From contig OX246741.1 in NCBI GenBank assembly GCA_945910005.1, forward strand, positions 10,092,669-10,156,668: a stretch of 64,000 nucleotides of DNA, read 5' to 3'. The translations under genes and the position numbers were made by a program. Source of the DNA: Isoperla grammatica. Taxonomy: Eukaryota; Arthropoda; Insecta; Plecoptera; Perlodidae. The notes under the pieces are model-generated. The model was not told the origin of the DNA, did not search any database, and saw only the letters and a program-made list of their open reading frames with translations. Shown piece after piece: positions 1 to 12,600 of the stretch (position 1 is its first letter; every line of letters starts with the position of its first letter).

Positions 1-416
1 GTCCGACGCTAGGCCTACGTGTGTTTACCGCAGTTTGTATTTAAGTGAATTAATAACGTCTACATGTTCCGACGAGGAAACGACACTCCTTAGCACAATA
101 CTTGGCCAGAAATTCATACAAAATACGTGTCTTCTACAGCGCTCCATGTGTAAAGGTTGCAAACTACTTAACTTACGACGGTATTACAGTTCAATTAAAA
201 CGCAAGTCGGCAACTCGCGTTCAACCCGAGTTGCTTTAACTCGAGTAATGAGAACGAGGTCTAAACAACAAAACCACTGTAATATTAATTCATTTATTCA
301 ATTCAATACCCCCCCCAAATTTAGAATTTTTGTCCCCCTTGGCATTCTTAAGTTGACACCTCTACAAACCTCTTCCATGGTGATTTGATTCATTAAATAC
401 TGTGGTGAAAACTTAC
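1..416. other. intron of the FLVCR-type gene
   Basis: Follows the splice donor at 416 (GTAAGT on the minus strand) and should be intronic up to the left edge. No exon resembling the rest of the transporter was seen. It contains an 8-C run near 310. Confidence 0.6.
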
Positions 417-3400
417 TTGAATTTATGTGTTTTATCCAGTATCACGCCTGCAACCACCGAGAAGAACATTCCACTAACCGTGATGACAAGACCCACTCGG
501 CCCGCAAACTCTTCTCCGTTCTGAAATACATTCAATTCCGTGCACGTTAGACGTAGCTTTTAAAGGTCTTCCTATTAATAGGCTAATAATGATAATACTT
601 CACAAAACTCAACATAATTTTGTACTATGAAATGAAAATTATATTAAATTAAACACTAGGTAAAAATAATTATACTACTAACAATACATATTACCGTACT
701 ACTAAAAAAATATGCAATTTCAGTACCTAAGCCTACACATAGATTAGTGCGACTTCTTACTTTGTTCATAAAGGCCAAATTATAACCCCGAAAGATAGAA
801 CAGGAACCTATCAAAACAAAAAGAACTGAATAATAATATCATACATACATTAATTATGTATTACGTTTGAAACAATTACAAAATTATTTACAGTACATAC
901 CTATTTAATTGAGACACGGAAAATGAAAACTCATGCCCAAAGCTTACAGTTATAATTTCAATATGTTTACAAAGTAATGTTTTTCAGGAATCCATCAAAT
1001 TGCAATTGACTGAAAAACAGGCCTACCTATGTACGTATTGCATTGCAAATGAGCTGACATTTGTTTTTTTACTGCAAATTAAAGTAGTCCTCACTGACGG
1101 TCAGTTTCTAACTGTGCACCCTTGTACTGTATTGGTAATTACAGATGTACAAAACATCTCGGTACAAAGTTGATTAGAAATTAGTAAGTATTGTAATCCA
1201 TTTTTCATGTTCATACTTACTGGGAAGTACACTAGTATTAGCTGATTGAGGAGTGTGCTCAATGCATTGAAGACCCCCAAGTTGATCCCATACGCAATCA
1301 AGTGCAGTTTGTATCCGTGGTTCACTATGAGTCGTTTGAGCGAACTGACTACACCATCTTGTTTAGTTTCTCTTTTTACCGCCTGGGCAGCGCTGGGAGG
1401 TAGGGGAGGCCTTTCTTCGAAGACTGCAAATATGCATCGAGGGGGCATTATTATTTTTTTAAGGCTGTATGTCGACCTAGTCTCCGGAACCCCCGATTTC
1501 GGTCGGTTAAAATTGATTTAAAAAGTGCTTTCAAGTTTTAACATTGTCAAAAAGTAAAAAGAATGTTATTCCATAAAAAATGTTTCTCTGTACGTACCAA
1601 TTAGTATTTCCGTTTTTCAAATTAAATCATTTAACTGTTGTTATATGTTGCTGAACATACCGTTCACTATTAAATACATTAATTTCAAAAACAGAAATAT
1701 TTATTGGAATAGGGAAACATTCATAAGAAAGAGCATTAAATTCTAACACATTTTGGTTTGTTTTTTGACAATTTTTTTTGCAATTTTAACATACAGAAAT
1801 CGGGAGTTTGCTGGGTAGGTTGACGCACGGAACACTGGGGTTATCGGTGAAGCTCGTATTCACAGTTTAACGAGTCTTTGGAGCAATGTTAGGCCGGCTT
1901 CATTGCATTTTAGTATGAGACAGTTAAAACAGTGATCTGGTCTGAAGTGATCTTATGTTCTGATTTTAACCTGTTATGAATAACCCTGCTAATAGTAGGC
2001 CTACTTAATAAGCTCATTGATTTGTATAGGTAATGAAGCATTGGTGGTTGCCAGTGGTGACAACAAGTTATTTCAAGGATAAACAGTGAAGTGGACACAT
2101 GATACATGATGGTACATGATATTTTAATTTTTTTTTTCGTATGCATAGATGGCTTCCTCAGCCATTCCTCTTCCTGAATAATTAAAAGCAATGCTTTCCT
2201 CTACTGAAATATATTAAGGTAGAGCCTGTTCAGCTTTTCAGGGGTTTTAAGTAAACACACGTTTAGGGTAATGCCACGGGGCAACGTGAATAAGGAGTGG
2301 ATTAACAATGGAACAATGCAATTTGGAAATGCTTTTTAGTATGAATCCAATTATCAGAATTGTGTGTTGAAATATGTAGGTCAAGTACTCACAAATTAAT
2401 AGTAAGATGAACAGGACCGTGATAAAACCAGCCACGGAATAGAAGAAAAACGACAAATCGCTTCCTATGTCGTCAATGTTTTCGTGATTCTTGATCAAGA
2501 CTGGAGGTAGGAGGAAGCCTACAGCCACACCAAACTAAAACAAATAGGTCATGTACAATCATGCGCTATTGATTGATTGTACAATACACAACACTGGCAC
2601 AGTCTAATCTTGTTTCCATGTCCCACTCATAGTACGTAACAGCTTGTTTGGTTGAATGAAGCCCAGGTGCCCAGCTGACTTATTAGATGATTTGGGGGCT
2701 TCCTGTCTTTAGTACTGAACATTATTCCCAAATATCAATCAATCCAGCCTGTTTGTTCAATCCAATGTTCATCAATCCGGCTTGTTTCATTAGCATTCAT
2801 TAAAATGTATGAGGTGGCATACAACAAATACCCACACTGCAGCGCTGCAAACACTGCGGCCACTACTGCCTGCTAGAAACCAACAAAAACCTCTCCAGGA
2901 GGCAGTACAGTATTTATTATTGGAAAAACTCTATTTAGTCCAAAAAAGTCAAATAGTTTTACCACTGAATTAGAAATTGTTATTGTTGAAAGTTTTATGC
3001 CCGGTTCCCATGTCGCTTACCGTGCGGCACGCTGATGCGCGGTGACCAATCATAAGTTTAGCTCAACTCTTGCACTGCCTTCCAGCGCTGCGGCGGAAAC
3101 GCTGTAATTGGTCACCACACGGCAAGAGGCATGGGAACCGGGAATTAGTGTATCCAATATTCAGCGACTGTTGGCCGGACTGCTCCCAATGCACTCTATG
3201 CTGATACAAAATTATTACGCCACTCAATTGCCTCAATATTTGAATCATCGATCGGGGCATTTTTTCAGTTGTAATTGCAACAACACACGGCAATGTGATG
3301 TATTTCTATTTGAATAAAGAGTATTTTCTCTGCTACATTGTAACTTTCTTACCCATAACATTCTACATCTTGTACTATGCTATTGCTTCCACTAAAAGAT

Positions 3401-4386
3401 CTATTGGATGTTTATAAAAACAAACAAATCTCTCACACAGCGCCATGTAGATACTATACCTGTAGACCGAAGACTCCCAGGGAGCAAGCGGTGGATATCT
3501 GGCTGGGACCGAACCAGATGGCAGCGAGGCTGGGTGGAATGCTCAAGAGAAACACTTGACACGTCCCAACGAGCGCTTGACCGATGAACGTTACAATGAA
3601 CCGATCCTGCGAGACGGAGGCCACTTTCAGCCAAGATCCAATTGCCGTTCCCAGCGCCCCAAGTAGTATCGAAAACCTTATACCCTAAATAGGCAGAAGT
3701 GAATTACGTATTAGAATAGGTAACTTCACCTCATTCTTCTTACGTTTGTTTTATTCAAACATACTATTTTCTCCGTTTAAGTTCAGTTAGTATTCGAGTG
3801 AAATCCTTGGCCATCGCTTTACCATTGCCTCCGCCATTTTAGGTTGAACAATTTTAAAAGTAATCAACAATCGACAGCTAAACATTACCTCTGCTTTAGT
3901 TGATTTTTTTTTTCCCCACCAGAATGCAGGCAGGAGGTAGGCTTGTGTATGTTAGTTGTACATGTAAACTATTCTTATGAATAGATAATAAACATCAAAA
4001 CACGTGAGATGTTTTTCATGTATGTTATTAGTTAATGAATAAAACAGACAACGAACAATGCTTACCTTTTTCTCGAGTATAAAAGTTGCTGGGAAAATAA
4101 AGAAAATGTAAGAAAACATAAATATAATTGATGTCCAATCCACTGCATAGCTGCTAACATTGTAATACCGCATTATGATGTTGGTTATAATGGCATATTG
4201 TATCCAAGACATTGAAGATATTGATCCAAACACCATGAACAACGATAGTATTACCCATCTCCGCTTGTATACTTTGCACTCTGGGGGCTCAACGGCTATC
4301 GTAGTGAGTGTCTGGTCCACCCCATTCTCTTCTATTTGCGTCAGCTCATATTTCAAAGCGTTATCAATCTTTGTCTTCTTCGACAT
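417..4386 (-). CDS. FLVCR: FLVCR-type major-facilitator transporter (SLC49 family), 5' half
   Basis: Five coding exons read on the minus strand: 4386-4066, 3684-3460, 2534-2393, 1423-1221 and 520-417. All have AG/GT borders and compatible phases (0,0,1,0). The start is the ATG at 4386, giving an N-terminus of about 45 residues before the first membrane helix. Family hallmarks are a YKRRWVILSLF entry into TM1, WIQYAIITNII, AVDWTSIIFM, IFPATF and ACSLGVFGL. Exon 4 has the loop motif RPPLPPSAAQA followed by TM7. Vertebrate FLVCR1/2 are plasma-membrane or mitochondrial carriers described first for heme and more recently for choline and ethanolamine; the substrate here is inferred from family only. 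The last exon ends after GVILDKTHKFK, so the remaining exons (about TM9-12) lie beyond the left edge. Exon 3460-3684 has no ATG and is found only by splicing. Paralogue assignment (1 or 2) is not possible. Confidence 0.9.
3000..3142. repeat. short inverted-repeat element (MITE-like)
   Basis: A perfect 13-bp inverted repeat (CCCGGTTCCCATG at 3000-3012; reverse complement at 3129-3141) bounds a GC-rich 140-bp segment in an intron of the FLVCR-type gene. Inside, GTGACCAAT and ATTGGTCACC form a second, nested inverted match. No clear target duplication was seen. Read as a short non-autonomous DNA transposon; superfamily unknown. Confidence 0.5.
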
Positions 4387-5003
4387 ACTCGGAAAATTTA
4401 ACTTTAGAAAAATGTCACTTGTTTTTATTAGCTCTTAATTTTGATTCGAAACGAACTCGGCAACGATGCTCGAGGCAGTAAGACAATGGCCGTGAAATCA
4501 ACATTTCTTGTCAAAATGCCAAACAAATTATCTTTTATTTGAAATAAGCTTTTTCTTGATAGTGAGATCCTAAGCAAATAAATCACAGAGAGCTGTAAAT
4601 AACAGGACTTCTTTGTGTGTTCAATGTATGAAGTTGCATTGTGGACTGTTTGGACTTGGTACACATTCAATTTAATTCACTCAAATGCTATTATTATTTA
4701 ATCAAATGAGGATGTGACTTGCACATTGATGAAGTTTTATAGGTACTGTAACTGTGTAGCAAATGTGTAAATCACTGCCCACGCTAGTACTTTGTATGCC
4801 TTCCCCTCTGTTTTTCATTCTTCTAAAAACTTAAATTCGCTTAGCTATTTTATTTATTTTACAGTACTGAAAGACCGAGGGATTTTCGGAAAGTTTATGA
4901 AAATATAATTCTTATTCTGTTTTGAAATGGCATTGCCATGGCAAGCACACCATGTATTTTATAATGTAATAACAATTAATCATTTAAAAGTACCTGTTGT
5001 AAT

Positions 5004-5330
5004 CTAGACCATACAAGGCGGTGGACAGAGTGCACGCCTATATCTGCCATTGCAGCGGTTGAAGCCGAGCTGAGAACAAAAGGAGAGAGAGAGGGAGCGA
5101 TTCTCGGAAGTCGGTCTGGGCAGAGATATTAGTTTCATTCCGATTTAGCGTGGAATGATAATCCAGACTGTTTTCCAGCTCTTGACATACAGCCAAACGC
5201 ATTGCAAGAGTTCACCATGAACTAGGTCTGGGCAATGTTTTGCCCAGATCTAGTGCTTGGAACTGCCGCAGCTCGGCTTCACGAAAAGAGCCGAGCTATC
5301 CGTCTACCTGAAGGGTATAGATGGTCTAAG
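5004..5330. mobile_element. MITE with 8-bp target duplication
   Basis: A 327-bp segment flanked by a perfect 8-bp direct repeat GTTGTAAT (4996-5003 and 5331-5338). Its ends are near-inverted: CTAGACCAT at the left and ATGGTCTAAG at the right, with a one-base indel. Internally, AGCCGAGCT occurs in both orientations, and 5221-5255 forms a 15-bp-stem hairpin around TGCCCAGA. Length, inverted ends and 8-bp duplication fit a non-autonomous hAT- or P-type element; there is no coding capacity. Confidence 0.6.
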
Positions 5331-8300
5331 GTTGTAATACTACTTCTTGAAGCTATTCAAAATATTTAAAGAACATCATGAAAATATAATGAAGGTCTCT
5401 TAATTACCACGATATAAAATATAAAACAAGGGCACTCTCCCATTTTCAAATGTGATCGCAGCACTACTATGACACCTGCAGCAGATATAGGATGCGTACC
5501 CTAAAGCGACCATAATTCCTAGCCCAAGATTTCGGGCCAAGCGACCCGAGACCACTCATAGCGAGCGACAATTTACGGGGCACTTTACCCACGATTGGAG
5601 TACAACGTTATTTGGTCAACAATGCAATACCTGCTCGGAGGGGACATAGCTCTTACAGTGGCGCTTGGAAGGAAAGTAATGCACTGTATATGTTACACTG
5701 CACAATGAATAACTCAGCACAGTTGGGTGTATTGATGTATTTTACAACAAAATTCCTATTACAAAATATTTGAACATTATTAGATTACTCAATTATACAT
5801 TTGTCATCATAACATTACGAGCACGTATCACTTTATAAACTTAAGAGTCTACATAGTTTCTATGTATTTATTTATGTAGCACTATTTATTTACATTGCTC
5901 TACATTCGTTGAGTTCTTCGAATCTTATTCAATTTATTTGCAATACACATGAATGATTTACCTATTTCTTAAACATGAATTATTTTGTTTCATAAGGTAA
6001 CTGTTATTAAACTTACACACACAGACACACGCATACACATAGGTAATTCATGATTGTGACATTTTTTAACAATTAGTAATGGTTAAATAAAATGGTTAAG
6101 ACTTAGTCAAATAAAATGAACATCCTCAAATGGGTGGCAATATAAATCTTATGTGTGGTATATATTCATAATGATAATTTAATTAAAACTGGAAGGGGTT
6201 GGGAACATATATCCACTACCCATCAATGACTGGCTCGTCTTGACGATACCCTTGGTCAAAGACACAGCTATCTTTACAAGGGCATACATTTAAAACACCC
6301 TTTTCTATTTGTTGTGTAATCTAATGTATTGTATTGTATGTATACTGACATTTACAAATAAATTATCATGAACCTGCTACATTCTGTTACATGTATGTAC
6401 CTTGCGTTGAACAAAGTTGAATAAGGTGATAATGAATCAGAATAAACTGTAAAAGTAGTAAATCTGTTGCAATACTATAAAATACATTTCTGAATAGTGG
6501 ATAGGCCTAGTAGTTCTATCTTGGAAATGGGTTGTAACAATATGAATGTATGAATATAAACATACAAATACAAAGACATACCACACAAAAATGATTGTAA
6601 AAATAAATATTAGCAATATAATACATAGTGAATAGAGCATCATATGGGATTCAATTCACTTTCAAATGTAATTATATGCAATATGATGGGATTAATTTCC
6701 TATCCCCTACTCGACTTCATTGTTGGACACAGGGAGAAGATAAAAAAAAAAAATAGGTTTACACTTGTCATGGACTCACTAGAATGGTAGGTTTGCATTC
6801 TGTGTGCTAAATGCATTGTATTACACACACTGTTGTGTAGTCAAAACAACTTTATATTTTACTATTTCTACACAACAATTAGTGTAGGCCTATTAGCTGA
6901 AAAGTTTTATTTAAAAATAAAATCTAGATTGACCATCAAAAACTAAACACTATCAACATAGCTTTCATATATAATAATATCATATATATATATAAAAAAA
7001 AACAAAAACAATAATCGCAGTATCACAAGAACTACCAAAATGTGATAAAAAATATACTGATTATTAATGGTGAATTTTCTACAACACAATACCTACATGA
7101 AATAGATAGTTTGACCATTCAAGTTAGTTAATATAATACGTATGCACACAATTGGATTATTGCAACTTCATACTTTTAATTTGCACTGGTTCATTGCTTT
7201 ACTTGTCAATATGTAATACTTTAGTAAGAATAAAATAGCTTGAAAGGTACAAAGAATGTGTTGTTTACTTGTTTATAAATAATGTGGAAGGTTTCCACAC
7301 CATTACTTGCTCAACCAATACCGAACCCCTCATCCATCTACTAATACAAATGAGACACAACTTTCTCAGAATGCATCTTCATAAAATCGGGGTGGTTGAC
7401 ACGCAAGAAGTGTGATCGAGACAAAGACCTAGATAGGAAACTTTTTAAAGTGTATACGTACTTTTCAAAGATAAACGAGACAAAATGCCTTTGGGTACAG
7501 ATCAGAAAGAACACGAGTATATAATGGTTAAAACTAGAAAACACAACATGACCTCATAAACAATGTCGACTATAGACAAGACACCAGTCTCTAAAATGCA
7601 GAGAGAGATTGTCTAAGTTTTAACTGGTACTATGGATGTACCAGTTGGCCATATGGCCAAGTGTTGGCCAAGGCTATTTCTACAATTATAACATGTGGCA
7701 TGACAGCACGACCGGATGTTTAGGTGGCACATCGCACAAATAAATAACACTGACTGCTTTTGATTGCCAATTATGAATTTAGTAGGCCTACCGGTAATTA
7801 TTTCAGTTATGAAATGGAACTACACTGACATGTAGTTTTATTATTAATTATTGTATTGAAATACCGTACTACACTATCCCCCAATGGCTACTTTAATCCT
7901 CTACACAAACAAAAGAACTGAACCAACACATACCTGGAGTTGCTTCCAAATTTCAATGCCAACACAATCTAGGTGACCTAGTAAATGGAACCACCAGAAA
8001 AGCCAATGTGACCAACTACGTACGGAGCATGCCCGTGGTGTGAACCACTAGGTGTGAATCGTGTGAGGTAAACACAGCTGTCAACACGTTCAAGGCATAC
8101 TCGACTCAAGAAAGCTACCCTGCCCATCAACGACTGTGCTAGAAACAATGTACCGACATGAACATGAATAGTTTACCAACACTGAACAGTACCAGATGTC
8201 TGGCAGAGTATATGGGACCTATCACCAATACACTTCCAATGAGGACGAATGGCCGTAGGCATGTTGGAAGGGAGCATAATGAAGATATACCAGTGGCACT

Positions 8301-9349
8301 TCATACCAATCACACAGACATTGTACATAGTAGCAAGAAGACAATGGGAGCTAGCTCATCAGTGGACAACCAAACCCTCCATGAAGTAAAACTCAACCAT
8401 CCATAGCCTGAAACAAGCATTGAGCTACTCGTTCCTACAACCATCAGGTAGCAGCTTGGGTGTACATAATGAGATCTCATTAGCTTAGTTTAATGTTACC
8501 AATAAGAGGACACGAGCGGAAACGTGACTGGATGAATATTGTTCGACGTAACAAGCAAATCATTGAGCTGTCAAAAGTGTGAGGTACAATGAAATTGGTG
8601 ATGTTTGTATGAGTAACCTGGAATTTGTGAAGAATATTTCTTTGTTATTTTAATTTTTTCCTTATCTTTAGATATACTTTTCCGCCTCTTTTTTTCTCCC
8701 TCTTCAATTCGGTTACACATATTTATCTGTGAACGTGTTCTCAATTGTGAAATTTGCAATCATTGTTTGGATTTTGGAATCATTTTCTTGTGACTAGAAT
8801 AGAGGTTTTCGACTCCAAAGTATGTTACGAATCATTTTCACTTGAGCCACAGACACAGTTCATGCTTAAATATAATTATGCAAAATTCAACAGTGACTCT
8901 TCCATCTGTGTAGGTTCATCAGAACTGCACATGTGACACAATTCAAACCAAAAGTATAGTTAACAAAAAAAGGCTATTTAATAATAAATATGAAATATAA
9001 AAAATAAAAATCCTGATTAACAATCCATTAAATGTTAAGTAATATACAATGTTTTCAATAAAACAATATGATTGCCCATCTTGCCTTAGTGACAACACTT
9101 GATAGAAACTCATAATTTTCATTGTTAAAGTACTAACTCCCAGTCTTATGGGAAAGGGAGCACGGGAAAGGGAAACACTACATTACTCCAATGTAGTTCT
9201 AGTTGCATATTGGAAGTGCGTTTGCATTGCATCAACAGTTTTTAAACGTAGGCCTATACCTACCTTTTTAAACATAGACTTTCCAGCAGTTCAGGTATTT
9301 CTTACCATAGGCCTACTGGTACATATGTAGGTACAAACTTACGAATATA

Positions 9350-9462
9350 ATAGCGTTTTCCAATGGTTGCACTGGACGGCAGAGTGCGTCTGTAACAATT
9401 AAAAAACAATACAATAGACGGGCCAGTGCGCATCGAGTGCAACCCATTGAAAAACGCCATCC
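9350..9462. repeat. foldback repeat
   Basis: Left arm GCGTTTTCCAATGGTTGCACT and right arm AGTGCAACCCATTGAAAAACGC are near-perfect inverted copies about 70 bp apart. No target duplication was identified. MITE-like and non-coding, about 200 bp 3' of the KIX/SRI gene stop codon. Confidence 0.45.
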
Positions 9463-9676
9463 ATAAGTTTCGCTAGATGCACTCAGATGCAAAGTAATTA
9501 GCATTGTATTAAATCAACTATTATGTCCTGAGTGCATCTGAAATCACAATATTGATGACTCTTATAGTTGTACACAAAGCTAACTAATAACACAAAAGAT
9601 TTTAAAATTATATTTTGATATTTACCACAGCTTCTAGAGGAACATGTAGTTTATATGGACAGTTGCTGTGCTACAT

Positions 9677-12600
9677 TTATTTCACAGTTTTGATCACATT
9701 ACGACAACTTCTTGAAAACATTTCGTACGCTCTCTTCCACTTCTCTCTCCTCTGAAAAACAAGACAAAGAGTTAATAATACTGAAGAAGGGAGCAACCAT
9801 GTTGGGAAACTACAATTAACATACAGTTCACCGATTTTCTGTTTAAATTTATCGGACTTTCCAAGACTTTCCAGCATTTCAGGAATAACTAAAAGTAAAC
9901 TAGATCTATCAAGATAAGTTCTGGTGTCAAGAAAATGAACTACAGTATAGTAAAGGTTATGTTTAGCTGTAATTGTTGAACATTTACATAAACTATATTA
10001 AAGTTACTATAGCAGATACAATGAGACTGTTTAGAAACCATGTTATCTCATGGCATTATTTTGGCAGTGTATTCAGTATAGGCTAATATACAAGGACAGA
10101 GTTGCCTACAAACCTGGTAAACTGTTTTTCAACATCAGAGCGTCGGTTATCTGACTTGCTGTGCACTTGAATTGCTCCCGTGATGAAATCTGACCACTTT
10201 TGTAGAATTGCATCAGGTGATGTACAACTCTCCGACCCAATCTTTTCTTCTCACTAACAAGATTGCTACCCGTTGGATCTATTTTGGCATTACTTGTGGG
10301 CACTTCTAGTTCTCTCCTTCTTTTTCTTCTTCTTCTGGGTTCGAACAATTCAAAAAATAGTCGTTCCACTTGCTGCTTTTTAGTTTTGCTAAATCGAGTC
10401 ATTAAGGAATTCAGCATTCGCAAGTTGGTTTCCTTCTCTGAACGCCAGCTCGTGACCTTTCTTATATAACGCTTTCTTTTTACTTCTGGTTCGAGCTCGG
10501 CAGTTTCTCCAAAAATCTCGGCTAAACGTTCGTCCAAATACGGAAAGTCTAATTCTTTGAAATCGGATGTAAGCGAAGAGTGGGGTTCTTCAAGTTCTAA
10601 GGTTGATTCTACATTTGAAATCGTATAATCTTCTTGCAATAAATCTGCTAATCGTTCATCTAACGAGCGATATTCTGCATCACTTACAACAGGTTCCGAG
10701 TGTGCGTCGTTATACTCCTGATATGGCAAATTTTGTTCAAGGTTGGGTGATTTTAATTTGGTGGAGGTATGCTGTATAGTTGTCTGTTTTTCTTTGACAT
10801 TTAGAGCAACAGATTCTTTGGGCATGGAAATGTTGAATGCTGATGTTGTGGTTGTTGGAAATATGTTGTTGAGATGGGATTCTTTTTTAATTTTCCTTAC
10901 ATCAAACTCTAAACTGTCTATGCTGTTTTGTTTAACAGTAGTATGCCTAGGAAGTTCTTCAAGTGGTTCCTTCTTACATTGTACGCCCCCAGACATTTCA
11001 AGCTTCCCAATCAGATCAGGAAGAGGTTGGAATGATGTTTTCTCTACTGTAGTGGTTTCAGTCTGCGTTTCTTTACTCGTTGAAGTAAATGTGAAACTTT
11101 CCAAAATATGATGAAGTTTGAGAAGGTCTGTATGCCCCTTGATATCTTTGACCTGAAGAAAAGGCAAGAGGTAAACTTTGGACAAAATGCAGTGGGATCC
11201 ACTGTAAAGTAATGCAGTACTATAGAGCAAGTACTTAGTCAATAATGCTTTGGAGTATCTCACACCTTAGGCCTACTATTTTTACATTTTGTAATGGTTT
11301 TCCATTACTAAGCCTGGTTTGGTTGCGGTTGTGCTCCATGTGGCACGGTGTATCTGAAGCTTTCAGCCAATCAGCACAACCTTGGAACAACTCGGCTGGG
11401 AAATAGAGCACTGATTGGCTCAAAACTTCAGTCATGCCATGCTGAGTACATTCACAACTGAATTTTAGGCAATATGGGCTAAAAACACTAGGCTAAAAAG
11501 TATAAGCAAAAGTGCAATCAAAACATTAAACATTTTTCTCACCATTGACGACATAGATTTCTGATACAACTGCACTACCATGCAATCTCGTAGCGCTTCA
11601 TTTTCCAAATCCCTTGCACACTTTTCGATATCTTGCTCTGTTAATATTCGCAAGGGATGTTGTTGGGATGAGCAAGATGTGTAGTTTTTTAGAAGAAGTG
11701 TTTTCAGATGTTTCAAATATTTTTCTCGCACCTGAAAACGTATTAAACTATGTTATCACTAAAAGATGTTCAATGTTATTCATTGTTAACTAGAAGAAAA
11801 TAACACTGCAGATAGTATTTGAATAAAGCCCACAATCACGATTTACTCTTGCCACGGTATTATCTGTAAACAACAAACGGAATATTCCTACTGTAGCATC
11901 GCAGACCAGAAGTGTAGGGCTCACCGAACATGTAATGTATTATTTGCTGTGACGTTGGTAAGAACTAAGAATAAAGGCAGTTGATCTCCAGCAGTGGGCG
12001 TTGTCGGTCGTGCCTGGTTCCTCCCTCCTGTCACCCAGATTGTAATATTGGCGACGAGGTGAACGTGAATATACATCATTAATATAGTATATTTTATGTA
12101 TATATATTTAATAATATACATCAGGAATACGACTGTGTAACCATTTCGGTATTGAAATCCTGCCGTGATGGCCGAAAGTGGGCCGGGAAAGTTCGTCGTC
12201 ACGGGGGATGAGGGCACGGTGGCCCAAAGATGGACGCGGTGGTTCCGCGCCTTCGAAATCTTCCTATCGGCCAAGGACGTGACAGCTATCCCAAGGAAGA
12301 AAGCTTTGCTACTGCATGCAGCAGGCGAGGAGGTCCAAGATATATGGTTCACGCTGCCTGAAGCGTCGATGGGCACCGGGGTTGGAGAAAATGCTGTCAA
12401 TGAATACAAGGTATGCTGCGAAGCACTACTCAAGTATTTTGTACCTAAATGCAGCTATACCTTCGAAAGATTTAAGTTTCGTCAGACTAGGCCAAAGGAA
12501 GGGGAAAGTTCGTTGCAATTTCTCACAAGGCTGAAGGCTGGCATAGTAAATTGCAACTATGAAAACCCCGAGCGGGAGATCGTGGACATGCTCATTGAGC

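Larger units (their letters stand above)
4387..9676. other. intergenic region between two minus-strand genes
   Basis: About 5.3 kb between the FLVCR-type start codon and the stop of the KIX/SRI gene; both genes point left, so this holds the promoter of the first and the 3' end of the second. Apart from the MITE at 5004-5330 and the foldback at 9350-9462, I see AT-rich single-copy sequence with short TA and CA runs. The small open frames here (for example 8158-8406) have no recognisable protein features. Confidence 0.5.

Noticed and set aside
8158..8406. 82-codon plus-strand frame in the 5-kb intergenic region
   Set aside because: No recognised motif, no plausible splice partners, codon use not distinctive.
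12165..12167. GTG just upstream of the gag-pol ATG as start
   Set aside because: The ATG at 12168 is immediately downstream and is the conventional start; the GTG only reflects the open frame.
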